Assembly (NCBI GenBank): GCA_041984235.1
Contig: JBHIYN010000004.1
Coordinates: 186,001-250,000 of the forward strand
Reading direction: 5' to 3'
Length of the DNA stretch: 64,000 bases
Source of the DNA: JBHIYN01 sp041984235
GTDB lineage: Bacteria; Pseudomonadota; Gammaproteobacteria; Ga0077536
Both the position numbers and the translations under genes were made by a program. The notes beneath the pieces were generated by a model. That model did not search any database. It saw only the letters and a list, made by a program, of their open reading frames with translations, and was not told where the DNA came from. The first letter of the stretch is position 1, and every line of letters starts with the position of its first letter. Shown here one piece after another: positions 27,555 to 36,364 of the stretch.

Positions 27555-28568
27555 CTAGTCGAAGGTCAGCACCTTGGCACCGCGCACGCGACCGCGGCGC
27601 AGGTCGAGCAGGGCGCGGTTGGCGTCGGCCAGCGGATAGGTCGTGACCCGCGGGCGCAGCGGGATGGCGGCGGCGATCCCGAGAAAGTCGCGGATGTCGT
27701 GGTGCGTGATGTTGGCGACCGATTTGATCTCGCGCTCCATCCACAGGTGGTCGTGGTAGGAGAGACGGCCGAGCTCGTCCCTGTCGGCGTCTTCCTTGCG
27801 GATGGCGTTGATTACCAGCCGGCCGCCCGGGCGCAGGTTGGCCAGGGCCTCGACGATCGGCTTCCACGCCGGGGTGGTATCGATGATGGCATCCAGTGGC
27901 TGCGGCGCGCGCTCGCCGGTGTCGCCGACCCAGTCCGCGCCGAGCGCGGCGGCAAAGCCGCGGACTTCGGGGTCGCGCGCGAACACGCTGATCGAGAGTT
28001 CCGGGTACAGGTGGCGCGCGAGCTGCAGGACGAGGTGCGCCGAGCCGCCGAAGCCGCTGAGGCCGAGACGGCCGCCGGCGCGGATGCCGGTCAGCCTGAG
28101 CGCGCGATGGCCGATGGCGCCGGCGCACAGCAGCGGTGCCGCCTCCACGTCACTGAAGACGTCCGGTACCGGGTAAGCGTAGTCCTCCGGTACGACCATG
28201 TACTCGGCATAGCCGCCGTCGGCGTCGCGGCCGGTGGCGGTAAAGGTCTCTGCGAGGTTCTCGTCGGCGGCGCCGGTCGAGCGGAAGATCCAGCCCACGC
28301 CGAGGCGCGCGTCCAGCGCATGGCGCCGGGCGCCGGGACCGCGTGCGTCGACCCGGCCGACGACCTCGTGACCGGGCGTCACCGGCAGGCGGGGCGGCGG
28401 CGTGCGGCCCTCGATCTCGTCGAGCTCGGTGTGACACACGCCACAGGCGAGCACCTTCAGGCGCACCTCGCCGGGACCTGGCTCGGGCAGCGGCAGGTCG
28501 GTCAGCGCGAGGGGGGCGGGGTTCTCGCTGAGCGGCGCGAGCGCGGTGAGACGCATGGCGCGCATCAT
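27555..28568 (-). CDS. Medium-chain alcohol dehydrogenase lacking the structural-zinc cysteines
   Basis: A 337-residue MDR dehydrogenase. The catalytic zinc ligands are in CGVCHTELDEIEG (about residue 43) and PGHEVVG. The cofactor loop is GLSGFGGSAH near 170. In close relatives, the lobe after GVGW carries four Cys (pattern CGxCxxCxxGRENLC) that bind a structural zinc. Here that stretch reads IFRSTGAADENLAETFTATG with no Cys at all. The rest of the fold looks intact, so this is probably a natural variant rather than a pseudogene. Two ATGs stand together at the start and a third follows at 28556. It lies 64 bases after marR. Confidence 0.85.
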   Translation of the reverse strand: MMRAMRLTALAPLSENPAPLALTDLPLPEPGPGEVRLKVLACGVCHTELDEIEGRTPPPRLPVTPGHEVVGRVDARGPGARRHALDARLGVGWIFRSTGAADENLAETFTATGRDADGGYAEYMVVPEDYAYPVPDVFSDVEAAPLLCAGAIGHRALRLTGIRAGGRLGLSGFGGSAHLVLQLARHLYPELSISVFARDPEVRGFAAALGADWVGDTGERAPQPLDAIIDTTPAWKPIVEALANLRPGGRLVINAIRKEDADRDELGRLSYHDHLWMEREIKSVANITHHDIRDFLGIAAAIPLRPRVTTYPLADANRALLDLRRGRVRGAKVLTFD

Positions 28569-28632
28569 CGTGGCTGCGCAAGGCGAGGGTCGGGCGACAT
28601 GCCCGCATTATCGCCGCGGCGCGGCGCGCGCG

Positions 28633-29130
28633 TCAGGCGCTGCCGTCGAGCACCGGTGCGGCGGGCAGGTCTTCGGCCTGCATCATCGCCGCGACCTGCT
28701 CCAGGGTGGCGACCAGGGCGCGCTGCTCGGCCCGTGGCAGCGCGGCGAAGCGGCGCGTGAACTCTTCCTGCAGCAGCACCGGCGCGGCGGCCAGGGTCTC
28801 CCAGCCGCGCGCGGTGAGGCGCGTGTAGACCACCCGGCGGTCCTGCTGGCTGCGATAGCGTTCGACGAAGCCGCGCTCGGAGAGGCGGTCCATGATGGTG
28901 GTCACCGTGGCCGGGCTCAAGCTGACTTCGAGCGAGATGCTGCGCGTGGTGACTTCGCCCAGGCGCGCGATGGCGCGCAGCACGATGAGCTGCGCGCTGG
29001 TCAGGCCGGTCTGCTTGGCGACCTGGCGGGAGCGCAGGTCGTTGGCGCGGATGATGCGCCGCAGAGCGACCAGCACGGCATCGCTGAGCGCGCTGCCGGC
29101 CGGCCGCGCCACGGTGCGGGCGCCACTCAC
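28633..29130 (-). CDS. MarR family transcriptional regulator
   Basis: A 165-residue winged-helix regulator. The recognition region reads TTRSISLEVSLSPATVTTIM, followed by the wing YRSQQDRRVVYTRLT, the usual MarR layout with flanking dimerisation helices. MarR proteins bind palindromes of 15-20 bases and are released by small phenolics or oxidants. It sits between sodB (58 bases upstream) and the alcohol dehydrogenase gene, all on one strand. It may control this run through the AT-rich palindromes upstream of sodB; that link is inference. Confidence 0.9.
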   Translation of the reverse strand: MSGARTVARPAGSALSDAVLVALRRIIRANDLRSRQVAKQTGLTSAQLIVLRAIARLGEVTTRSISLEVSLSPATVTTIMDRLSERGFVERYRSQQDRRVVYTRLTARGWETLAAAPVLLQEEFTRRFAALPRAEQRALVATLEQVAAMMQAEDLPAAPVLDGSA

Positions 29131-29188
29131 GGCGCCCGCACCCGGTGGCGGGGTGAGCGCGCGGCGGGCGCGCCCTCGCCGTGGTTGC

Positions 29189-29794
29189 TCATGCAGCGCG
29201 CTCGACCGTGGCGCGGGCGAAGTTGTCGGCCACGATCTTCCAGTCGACCAGCTCGAGAAAGCCGTCGAGATACTTGCCGCGGTCGTTACGGTAATCGATG
29301 TAGTAGGCGTGCTCCCACACGTCGCAGGTCAGCAGCGGGGTCTGGCCGCGGGTGAGGGGATTGTCGGCGTTGCCGGTGGTGACGATGTCGAGCTCGCGGT
29401 CGGCATCGAGTACCAGCCAGGCCCAGCCGGAGCCGAACTGCCCGGCGGCCGCGGCGCTGAATTTCTCGCACAGCTTCTCGAAGCTGCCGAAGCGGCGCGC
29501 GATGGCGTCCGCCAGCGGGCCGTCGGCACGCCCCTGCGGCTGCGGCGACAGGGCGTTGAAGTAGAACTCGTGGTTCCAGGCCTGCGCGGCGTTGTTGAAC
29601 ACGCCGTTGTCGTCGGCGCGCAGCATGATGTCGGTCAGCGCCAGGTCGGCCAGCGCGGTGCCGTCGATGGCGGCATTGAGCTTTTTCACATAGCCGGCGT
29701 AGTGCTTGCCGTGGTGATACTCCAGCGTCTCGCGCGAGATGTGCGGCTCCAGCGCGGTGAGGTCGTAGGGCAGCTTCTGGGTGGCGATGGCCAT
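29189..29794 (-). CDS. sodB: Superoxide dismutase, Fe-type
   Basis: A 201-residue SodB. It opens KLPYDLTALEPHISRETLEY followed by HHGKHYAGYVKKLN. It has the FNNAAQAWNHEFYF helix, the iron-type AAGQFGSGWAWLV, and DVWEHAYYIDYRN with the Asp and His ligands. It disposes of superoxide in the cytoplasm. The ATG follows AGGAG by seven bases. Upstream lies an AT-rich block with two overlapping perfect palindromes (29901-29933), likely a regulator site. It leads a run with a MarR regulator. Confidence 0.95.
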   Translation of the reverse strand: MAIATQKLPYDLTALEPHISRETLEYHHGKHYAGYVKKLNAAIDGTALADLALTDIMLRADDNGVFNNAAQAWNHEFYFNALSPQPQGRADGPLADAIARRFGSFEKLCEKFSAAAAGQFGSGWAWLVLDADRELDIVTTGNADNPLTRGQTPLLTCDVWEHAYYIDYRNDRGKYLDGFLELVDWKIVADNFARATVERAA

Positions 29795-29900
29795 GGTTGG
29801 ACTCCTGGGTATGAATCGTGGGTAAAAGCGACAACGGCAACGGCCCGACGTGGGCCGGCGACCGCAGGATGGACACAGTCTGCGGGATTAATACTTAGAA

Positions 29901-29933
29901 ATCAAATTATTTGATATGAATATATTTCATATC
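29901..29933 (-). promoter_or_regulatory. Two overlapping palindromes upstream of sodB
   Basis: Positions 29901-29915 form a perfect 7-1-7 inverted repeat (atcaaat / atttgat). Positions 29913-29933 form a perfect 8-5-8 inverted repeat (gatatgaa / ttcatatc). They share three bases and lie in the most AT-rich part of the neighbourhood, 107-139 bases before the sodB start. MarR-type or Fur-like operators are the obvious candidates; the sequence alone does not decide. Confidence 0.6.
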
Positions 29934-30023
29934 TAAATGCTGCCAGCGCATAGCGGGCAGGCCCGGTGGCAGGACACGAGCGGGAGAGGCGCCGGATAGC
30001 GGGGCGGGGCCGCCCCGGCCGCT

Positions 30024-30815
30024 CTACTCGTCGGCGTTGCAGTCGACCTGGTCGACGGCGAGACCGCCGCGGGTCGCGGCACCCATGACGCGGATCTGCT
30101 GCGGCTGGGCGGTCTGGTCGAAGTCGAACACCGTGAGCATGTGAGTGGCGTACCAGATGGCCTTGGCCTCGGCGGCGAGCATGGCGTCGCGACCGTAGAA
30201 GGCCTCGTTGGGACCGAACACGCGGTGGCGCAGTCCGAGCTTCCTGGACGCGACGTCGTTGGCGACGATGGCGCGCGCGGTACCCACGCTGACCAGCTCC
30301 ACCGACGGTGCGTCCCACAACGGGGCGTTGAGCGACAGGTAGCGTTGCAGGCGCTCCTGCCACGCGGCGTCGCGCAGGTGGGCGCCCGGGTCGAAGACCA
30401 GCAGGCGCGCCGGCAGGTCGGTATGCAGCAGCCGCTGCCACAGGCCCGGCAGCACGCAGTTTTCGGGCGCGCGGGCGAACAGGCGCGCCATTACCGCGTC
30501 ACTGTGCCCGTCTTTCTCGCAGCCGAACCGCGCGACGCGGAAGCGCAGCCCGGGGTGTGCCGCGGCGTGCGAGAACAGGGAATCGAGGTAATTGCCGATG
30601 ACCTCCGGACCGAGCATTTCGCCGCGCGTGTTGCGGCACGGCACGGCATAGGCATGGCCGCTCGCGCCGCTGCCCTTGCCCGGCTCGGCCTGGTGCAGCG
30701 CGACGGCGAAGCGCGCGCTCTCGCTCTCGTGGCGCCCGCCGAGATCGGTGCCGAAGACGAACACGTCCTCGCCGGCTTCGGATTGCGGATTGAGCTTCAG
30801 GGCCTCCCCGGTCAC
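30024..30815 (-). CDS. A1S_2505-like domain protein of unknown function
   Basis: A 263-residue protein. The first 130 residues (FVFGTDLGGRHESESARFA, then AYAVPCRN, then FRVARFGCEKDGHSD and APENC) follow the pattern of small A1S_2505-like proteins seen in phages and bacteria, normally with FGSNxxGxHGxGAA. Here the Gly-rich loop is changed to GTDLGGRHESESA. A 120-residue C-terminal part is not one I recognise. The GTG start is supported by AGGAGG eight bases upstream. The frame runs on upstream without support. It is a single gene between sodB and the SprT-like gene, and the function is unknown. Confidence 0.65.
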   Translation of the reverse strand: MTGEALKLNPQSEAGEDVFVFGTDLGGRHESESARFAVALHQAEPGKGSGASGHAYAVPCRNTRGEMLGPEVIGNYLDSLFSHAAAHPGLRFRVARFGCEKDGHSDAVMARLFARAPENCVLPGLWQRLLHTDLPARLLVFDPGAHLRDAAWQERLQRYLSLNAPLWDAPSVELVSVGTARAIVANDVASRKLGLRHRVFGPNEAFYGRDAMLAAEAKAIWYATHMLTVFDFDQTAQPQQIRVMGAATRGGLAVDQVDCNADE

Positions 30816-30965
30816 GGTCAGTTCCTCCTGGTCGAATGCGGCGCGGCAGGGTACGTGCTGCGGACTTCCCCTGTAGCGGCCATTGTGGCGGGAACTGTTG
30901 GCCGGGGACGTGACGGCGGCCACGCTTTGGCGGACGCCTGACGGCGCGCGGCGCGGCCGGGTAAC

Positions 30966-31514
30966 ATGGGCGGGACCCCCCCGGATCAGGCGATGCTGGA
31001 GCTCGAACAAGCGTTTTCCGCAGCCGTCGCGGCGCGTGCCCGCGGCTGGTTGCGACTGTGGAACGTGGAGGGGGTCGGCAGCGAGGTGCGCGTGCGCTTC
31101 TCGCGCCGCATGTTCCGCAGCGTGGGACGCTGCTACCCGGCGCGGCGCCTGGTCACGCTGGCCGACGCGGTGCGCGAGATGGCCGAGGCGCGCGTCCTGG
31201 ACGTGCTTTGCCACGAGCTCGCGCACCTGGCCGCCTACGAGCACTTCGGCCCCCGCATCCGGCCGCACGGCCCGGAATGGCGCCAGCTGGTGCGCACGGC
31301 CGGTTTCGAGCCCAGTGTGCGCTTCAGTGACGCCGAGACGATCAACCTGCTCAACGCCCGCGCGCGCCGGCGGCCGCACTACCTGCACGTGTGCCGGGTG
31401 TGCGCGGCGAGTCGGCGGGCGGCGCGGCGCATGCCGCGCTGGCGCTGCGGCGCCTGCTACGAGATCGGCTACGACGGTGTACTCGACATCATCCGGGTCG
31501 AGCCGCCACGCTGA
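30966..31514 (+). CDS. SprT-like zinc metallopeptidase domain protein
   Basis: A 182-residue protein. The zinc-protease motif is LCHELAHLAAYEHFG near residue 85 and a further His lies in HGPEW. A C-terminal zinc ribbon has CRVCAASRRA and RWRCGACYEIG (CxxC...CxxC). This is the SprT-like layout, related to the protease part of Spartan. Bacterial SprT proteins are poorly characterised. No good ribosome site precedes the ATG at 30966; an internal ATG at 30993 (MLELEQAF) is an alternative start. It is divergent from the A1S_2505-like gene. Confidence 0.83.
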   Translation: MGGTPPDQAMLELEQAFSAAVAARARGWLRLWNVEGVGSEVRVRFSRRMFRSVGRCYPARRLVTLADAVREMAEARVLDVLCHELAHLAAYEHFGPRIRPHGPEWRQLVRTAGFEPSVRFSDAETINLLNARARRRPHYLHVCRVCAASRRAARRMPRWRCGACYEIGYDGVLDIIRVEPPR

Positions 31515-31538
31515 GCGGGAAGCGGTCGCGGCGGGCGT

Positions 31539-32219
31539 TCATCGCTCCAGCCCGGCGAGCACGCGCGCGACGATGGGTGCCCGGAAGCTGGCCTTGTTGG
31601 CAGCATAGGCGGTGGCATCCAGCGTCGCCATTTCCTGTGCCTTGGTCACGGCCGCCTGGTGCAGCGAGTCGACGCCGACGACCTCGTCGAGAAAACCGAC
31701 CTCGATGGCCTCCACCGGCGTGTAGAGCTGGGCCGCGATGGCGGCGCTGGTCAGGTGGCGCGGCGACAGCCGTTCGCGCGCCAGCTCGATGCCAAAGGCC
31801 GGCAGGGTCAGGCCGATGGCCGTTTCGTTGAGGCCGACCTTGAAGTCGCCGGCGGCGCCGACGCGGTAGTCCGCGGCCAGCAGCATGAACGCGCCCAGCG
31901 CTACCGCGTGACCGGGCGCACCGATCACGAGCGGCTGTGGATGGCCGAAGATCTGCATGATCACGCGCACGCCAAGCGTGACCAGGCGTTCGATCTCGGC
32001 CGGGTCGCCGCCGCGGATCACCTTGAGATCGAAACCGCCGCTGAGCACCCCGGGGCGGCCGAGCAGGGCGACCGCGCGGGCTTCCTCCTGCGCGCGCTGC
32101 AGGGCTTCGCCGAGCGCGCCGAGCAGGGCGAAGCCGGCCGCATTCGCCTTGCCGTCGTCCATGGTGAGCACGGCGACGTCGCCGTCGCGCTCGTAGCGCA
32201 GGGCTGCGCTGCTAGTCAT
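31539..32219 (-). CDS. Crotonase (enoyl-CoA hydratase/isomerase) family protein
   Basis: A 226-residue crotonase-fold protein, short for the family (about 255-265). The first oxyanion-hole segment is GVLSGGFDLKVIRGG and the second is GHAVALGAFMLLAADYRVG. Catalytic acids differ between subfamilies. NETAIGLTLPAFGIE fits a hydratase or isomerase. It acts on CoA thioesters of unknown acyl group. It stands alone, convergent with the SprT-like gene and followed by a divergent-looking gap before the membrane-protein operon. Confidence 0.85.
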   Translation of the reverse strand: MTSSAALRYERDGDVAVLTMDDGKANAAGFALLGALGEALQRAQEEARAVALLGRPGVLSGGFDLKVIRGGDPAEIERLVTLGVRVIMQIFGHPQPLVIGAPGHAVALGAFMLLAADYRVGAAGDFKVGLNETAIGLTLPAFGIELARERLSPRHLTSAAIAAQLYTPVEAIEVGFLDEVVGVDSLHQAAVTKAQEMATLDATAYAANKASFRAPIVARVLAGLER

Positions 32220-32339
32220 GGCGGGCGTCCTGGTCGGGAGCGAATTCGCGCGATGGGTCGTGCATGGCGGGGCGGTGTTTCCGGTCGCGGGCGGATGGGC
32301 GGGGTGACCCGAGCAGGTTAGCCGAATCCGGATATAGGG

Positions 32340-33476
32340 TCACGCCGATGCCGTGCCCGCCGTGTCGTCGCCGACCAGCTCGCGCGCCAGGCGGCAGGCC
32401 AGCGCGCATTCGAGCCCGAACGGCAGGTAGCCGGCATAACCCAGCAGCGGCATCTCGAAGATATGGAAACGCTGCACGAAAGGCACGGCGTAGACCCAGC
32501 GCGCGGCGCTGAAGGCGTTCCAGGTCTCCCAGGCGATACCACACACCAGGGCAGCCAGTGCCCACGACCACACCTCGCGCCAGTCGCCGCCGGCGACCGG
32601 AGCGAACGGGGTGTGCATGCCCGCGCGCGCTTCCAGCGCGCCGAACAGGGCGAGCGGGGCCAGCCACACCAGCGGAAAGGTCCAGTCGGGCCACACGGCG
32701 AGTACCGCCAGCCCGGCCACCGCCAGCGCCAGCAAACAGGCGCCGGCGCCGGCCGGCAGCCGCACGGGGCGGGCCGCCTGCAGGCCCGCGGTGAGCCGCG
32801 GCCAGGTGCCGAGCAGAGTACGCGTCGCGGCTACCGCCGGTAACACGGTGGAGAAGGCGAGCGTACTCCACAGCACGTATTCGGCCGCGCCCAGCGTATC
32901 GATACCGGTGTAGTACCAGTTCTGTACGAAGCGATTGAGGTACTCGAACAACCACCAGAACAGCGCGCTGGCCGGAAACAGCGCGAGGTAGCGACGGGTG
33001 TCGTCGAGCAGCGGGCAGTGCCCGGCGCGCCATTGGCAGAGCGCGTTGACAGTCCCGATGTAACCCAGCCACAACGGCGTGAAGGTGTGGATCTGAAGCG
33101 GGGCGAACAGCGGCAGCCGGGACCACGCCACGGCCCAGGCGGCGAGCGTGAACGCGAGCGCGGCCCAGCCCCAGGCCGGGAAGCGGCCGCGCGGCGGCGT
33201 GCGCGGCGCCGGCGTGCGCGCGACGATAGCCAGCAGCGGCGTGACGCAGGCGACGACGAACGTACCCATCGCGACGAACACCGGCCATGAGAACGCGGCC
33301 GGGGCGACGTAACGCGACAACGGCGGAAACTCGAGGTAGGTCGCGGCAGGACGGCCGGCGAGCAGGGCGCCGGCCGCGGGCAGCACGAGCAGCACCATCG
33401 CGCCGGCCAGGAAGACCCCAAGCGCCGCGCGGCGACCGCCGGCGCCCGCGGGCGTGGCCTCACAGGCCCTGGGCAT
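32340..33476 (-). CDS. Polytopic inner-membrane protein of unknown function
   Basis: A 378-residue protein with about ten hydrophobic segments and the distinctive sequence ALFWWLFEYLNRFVQNWYYT near the middle. I do not recognise a named family. The start MPRACEATP overlaps the upstream gene's stop by 17 bases. The coding frame continues further upstream, but antiparallel to clear domain sequence of the neighbour. It is last in a five-gene run of envelope proteins (DUF1302, DUF1329, lipoprotein, DUF5667-like), so it probably serves the same process at the inner membrane. Confidence 0.7.
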   Translation of the reverse strand: MPRACEATPAGAGGRRAALGVFLAGAMVLLVLPAAGALLAGRPAATYLEFPPLSRYVAPAAFSWPVFVAMGTFVVACVTPLLAIVARTPAPRTPPRGRFPAWGWAALAFTLAAWAVAWSRLPLFAPLQIHTFTPLWLGYIGTVNALCQWRAGHCPLLDDTRRYLALFPASALFWWLFEYLNRFVQNWYYTGIDTLGAAEYVLWSTLAFSTVLPAVAATRTLLGTWPRLTAGLQAARPVRLPAGAGACLLALAVAGLAVLAVWPDWTFPLVWLAPLALFGALEARAGMHTPFAPVAGGDWREVWSWALAALVCGIAWETWNAFSAARWVYAVPFVQRFHIFEMPLLGYAGYLPFGLECALACRLARELVGDDTAGTASA

Positions 33477-34062
33477 CGGCCTGCTGCGCCATCTCCCACG
33501 ACCAGCGGACTTCCTCTTCCTTGAAGAACAGGGTGTCGCGGAAGGCGCGCGGCAGCTCGGAGCGCAGCGACGTGTAGTGCCCTTCGGCGGCCGTGACCAG
33601 CTCGGCGATGACGCCGCGCGCGCCGCGTGGCAGGTCCAGGTAGTCGACCGACACCAGGTAGCGGTGCTCGAGCAGGGCGAGGGCGAAACGTTCGCGCAGA
33701 CCGGCGCGCTCGGCGGCAGCGCTGCCGGTAATCGCCGCCGCGGCACGCGCGAGGTAGTCGCGGTAGGCCGCGATCGCGGGCGGCGCCGCCTGCGCCTGCT
33801 CGCGCCGCACCAGGGCCGCGACTTCGGCCAGCTTCTCGCGCGCGAAGGCGAGGCTGAGATCGAACGCGGCGGCCGGGGTGCCGGCCAGCGCCAGCCGCGC
33901 GCGCTCGTCGAGGAGATCCAGGCGATAGGCGAGCTGGTCCGGCGTGCGACCCGGCGCCGGCAGCCATTCGATGTCGTTGAAGGCATTCATGAAGCCATGA
34001 CCCGCGTCGACCGTTGCGGCATGCATCAGGGCCAGCATCGCGATCAGGCGTGCCCCGCTCAT
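33460..34062 (-). CDS. Exported DUF5667-like helical protein
   Basis: A 200-residue protein with an N-terminal signal-like stretch (MSGARLIAMLALMHAATVDA). The mature part is helical and contains LAFAREKLAEVAALVRRE followed by AIAAYRDYLARAAAAI. That is the spacing seen in DUF5667-type domains of secreted proteins. Its ATG overlaps the lipoprotein stop by four bases. A periplasmic or membrane-facing role is inferred from the signal and from its neighbours. The DUF5667 match is from memory and should be treated as tentative. Confidence 0.6.
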   Translation of the reverse strand: MSGARLIAMLALMHAATVDAGHGFMNAFNDIEWLPAPGRTPDQLAYRLDLLDERARLALAGTPAAAFDLSLAFAREKLAEVAALVRREQAQAAPPAIAAYRDYLARAAAAITGSAAAERAGLRERFALALLEHRYLVSVDYLDLPRGARGVIAELVTAAEGHYTSLRSELPRAFRDTLFFKEEEVRWSWEMAQQADAQGL

Positions 34063-35045
34063 GGCATGCCATGGGCCGCGCGCGTGACCATCGAATCGAT
34101 GCGCGTCTCCATGCCCTCGCGATAGCGCTCGACCTCTAGCTGGAAGTCGAACACCCGCGGGCTGCCGCCGGGCGCGCACTGCAGGAAAATCGCGTACACG
34201 CCGGGCTCCGGGAATACGTGGTGCACCGGGATGCGCGGCCCATGGAAAACCTGTTCGGCCGGCATCCCGGCCATGGCCGCCATCATGCCCGCCATGCGCG
34301 CGGCGCGCTCCTCGGCAGCCAGTTCGCGATCGTGCATCTCGGCCATCATCGCGGCCATGTGCGGCGTCCAGGTGTGCGCGTGGCCGAAATGCCGGCCGTC
34401 GATCCGCCACAGCGCGACGTGCACTTCGGAGCCAAGGATGAGGGCGAGATCCGTGACCGGCTCGCCGTCGCGAGCGAGCTGCAGGACGAGCTCGGTCTCG
34501 AAGCCCGCCACCGGTGTCGGCGGCGAGGTCGACAGGGTCGCGGTATAGGCGCCGAAGCGTTTCTCGCGGGCCGGGTCCAGGGTCACGCGGGGCGTTGGCG
34601 CATCGCCGACGTTCACGTCGAAATGCTTGATCCAGCCGCGGTCGCGGTGGGTGAACTCGCTCACCATGCGGTAGTGGCCCGCGCGCGGGAAGGTGTAGGG
34701 GAAGCTGAAGGTGGCGGCGCGCAGGTCGTCGTCCCGCAGCGCGTCGAAATCCTCGTGATGAATGTGCGCGAAGCTCGAGAAATCCAGGGCGACGATGAAA
34801 TTGTGCACCACGCGCTCGTGCACCACCTGCAGGTTCTGTACCGGTGCGCCGCTGGCGGCGCGCGTGAGGCGCGTGGTGAGGCGGGTCTCGCGTCCGGCGG
34901 CCGGCGGCGCCGGGTCGAAGGCCAGGGTCATGCGGTAGGGGCCGCCCGGGCGCCCTTCCAGCGGCGCGGGTGCCGAAGGCGTGCAGGCCGTGAGTGCGAG
35001 CGCGAGCGTGGCGGCCGGCCACAGGCGCAGCGCGTGGCCGGCCAT
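34059..35045 (-). CDS. His/Met-rich lipoprotein
   Basis: A 328-residue protein with a lipoprotein signal ending LALALTAC, the lipid-bearing Cys at residue 21. The mature part has two or three Ig-like beta domains of about 100 residues each. Striking clusters of metal-binding side chains appear: FAHIHHEDF, HFGHAHTWTPHMAAMMAEMH and RMAGMMAAMAGMP. Such His/Met clusters in exported proteins often bind copper. It lies 10 bases after the DUF1329 gene and overlaps the next gene. The frame extends 27 codons upstream, but only the chosen ATG gives the signal. Metal binding is inference. Confidence 0.7.
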   Translation of the reverse strand: MAGHALRLWPAATLALALTACTPSAPAPLEGRPGGPYRMTLAFDPAPPAAGRETRLTTRLTRAASGAPVQNLQVVHERVVHNFIVALDFSSFAHIHHEDFDALRDDDLRAATFSFPYTFPRAGHYRMVSEFTHRDRGWIKHFDVNVGDAPTPRVTLDPAREKRFGAYTATLSTSPPTPVAGFETELVLQLARDGEPVTDLALILGSEVHVALWRIDGRHFGHAHTWTPHMAAMMAEMHDRELAAEERAARMAGMMAAMAGMPAEQVFHGPRIPVHHVFPEPGVYAIFLQCAPGGSPRVFDFQLEVERYREGMETRIDSMVTRAAHGMP

Positions 35046-35055
35046 GTCCACCGCA

Positions 35056-36357
35056 CTACTCGCCGGCGCCGGGCGTCTCGAACACCAGCTTGCCGGCAGC
35101 CTCCTGGGCCTGGTAGCGGGCGGCAACGGCCGGCGGCAGGGCCGGGTTGCGGTGTGCCGGGAACTTGTCGGGGTAGAGATGCGGGCGCATGAAGACCTGG
35201 TCCGGGGAGGAGACCCGCGCCTGCGTCTTGAGCGGCTCGTAATTCCACTCGCGGCGCATGAACTCGGCGCTGAAGATCATCTCCTTCTCCTCGTCGCTCC
35301 ACTCGCGCAGGGTGTGGCCGTCGTGCAGGCTGAAGCCGAGCAGGTCGTAGTCGATATTCCAGTAGTTCGACATCAGCGCGGCGTAGCCGCGATCGCCCAG
35401 CGCCGGGTTCTCGAGCTTGCTGATGCGCTCCTCGATCATCATGAGATGGCCGTCGGGCGCGTACTTCTCGCGTCGCAGCGGGTAGAAGGTATGTTTCTCG
35501 AGCCACACGACGAGGTACTGCTCGGCATAACCCGGCAGCCATTCGGGCTTCGCGGTGGCCTTCAAGACCCAGCACTCGACGCCGCCGTCGGCGCGGTAGT
35601 GAGGGAAGTCGTCGCCCATCAGGCGGATCTCGGAGGTCGGCTTCTCGACAAAGCCGCGGCCGACGACGTTGAGTGTCATGGTCGGCCGCGTGTTGGGGAA
35701 ACGCAGCGTCTCGTAGAGCACGTCGGTGCCGAGCAGCTGCCACTCGAACTCCCAGGGGTCGCGCCCGATGACGTCGTCGAAGGTCTGCGCATTGTCGGGA
35801 AAGCGCTGGTCACGGCGCGGCTCGGGCATGCGCCGCACCCGGCGCATCGCCGGCGAGTAGACGAAGAAATCCATCTTGGTGCGGAATTCCTTGTCGGTGC
35901 GGAAGGGCGCCCAGTACTGCTGCTCGCCTTCCTGCTCCGGCGGAAAGCTGGCCCAGGTCATCCAGCGCGAATAGGTGTCGCCGCCGGTGACGTCGCGCAT
36001 GTAACCTTCGAGGCCCGGGCGCGCGTTGAGCGCGGCATAGTTCACCCACTCGCCCTGGCTGATGTAGCCGGACGGGGTGACCACGCCGAAGACGTCGAGC
36101 ATGACGTGCGGCCAGCGCGAGACATGGATGAACTCGGCCGAGCGGAAGCCCATCTCCTCGGCCGTGTACGGCGCCTCGAACGGGTAGGGCTCGGCCGGGA
36201 TGTAGGGCAGCGACGCGTCGCGGGGTGTCGACGTGGCCGGGTCGAACAGTGCCTGGTCTTCTGCACTCATGTCCTCGACAGTACGCCAGGTCGGCTCGGC
36301 GGCCGGCACCGTAACGGTCACCGTTGCGAGCAGGGTGGCGCAGAGCAGGGACTGCAT
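35056..36357 (-). CDS. DUF1329 family outer-membrane-associated protein
   Basis: A 433-residue exported protein. The signal MQSLLCATLLATVTVTVPAA precedes the mature part. Conserved-looking DUF1329 segments are DKEFRTKMDFFVYSPAMRRV, FPDNAQTFDDVIGRDPWEFE and KHTFYPLRREKYAPDGHLMM. DUF1329 proteins have a LolB-like fold and usually accompany DUF1302 barrels, as here; they are linked to handling hydrophobic substrates. No ribosome binding site precedes the start. Immediately upstream is a repeat cluster that keeps the frame open for 90 more codons, so translation may be coupled or may begin earlier. Confidence 0.85.
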   Translation of the reverse strand: MQSLLCATLLATVTVTVPAAEPTWRTVEDMSAEDQALFDPATSTPRDASLPYIPAEPYPFEAPYTAEEMGFRSAEFIHVSRWPHVMLDVFGVVTPSGYISQGEWVNYAALNARPGLEGYMRDVTGGDTYSRWMTWASFPPEQEGEQQYWAPFRTDKEFRTKMDFFVYSPAMRRVRRMPEPRRDQRFPDNAQTFDDVIGRDPWEFEWQLLGTDVLYETLRFPNTRPTMTLNVVGRGFVEKPTSEIRLMGDDFPHYRADGGVECWVLKATAKPEWLPGYAEQYLVVWLEKHTFYPLRREKYAPDGHLMMIEERISKLENPALGDRGYAALMSNYWNIDYDLLGFSLHDGHTLREWSDEEKEMIFSAEFMRREWNYEPLKTQARVSSPDQVFMRPHLYPDKFPAHRNPALPPAVAARYQAQEAAGKLVFETPGAGE

Positions 36358-36364
36358 CCGACGA

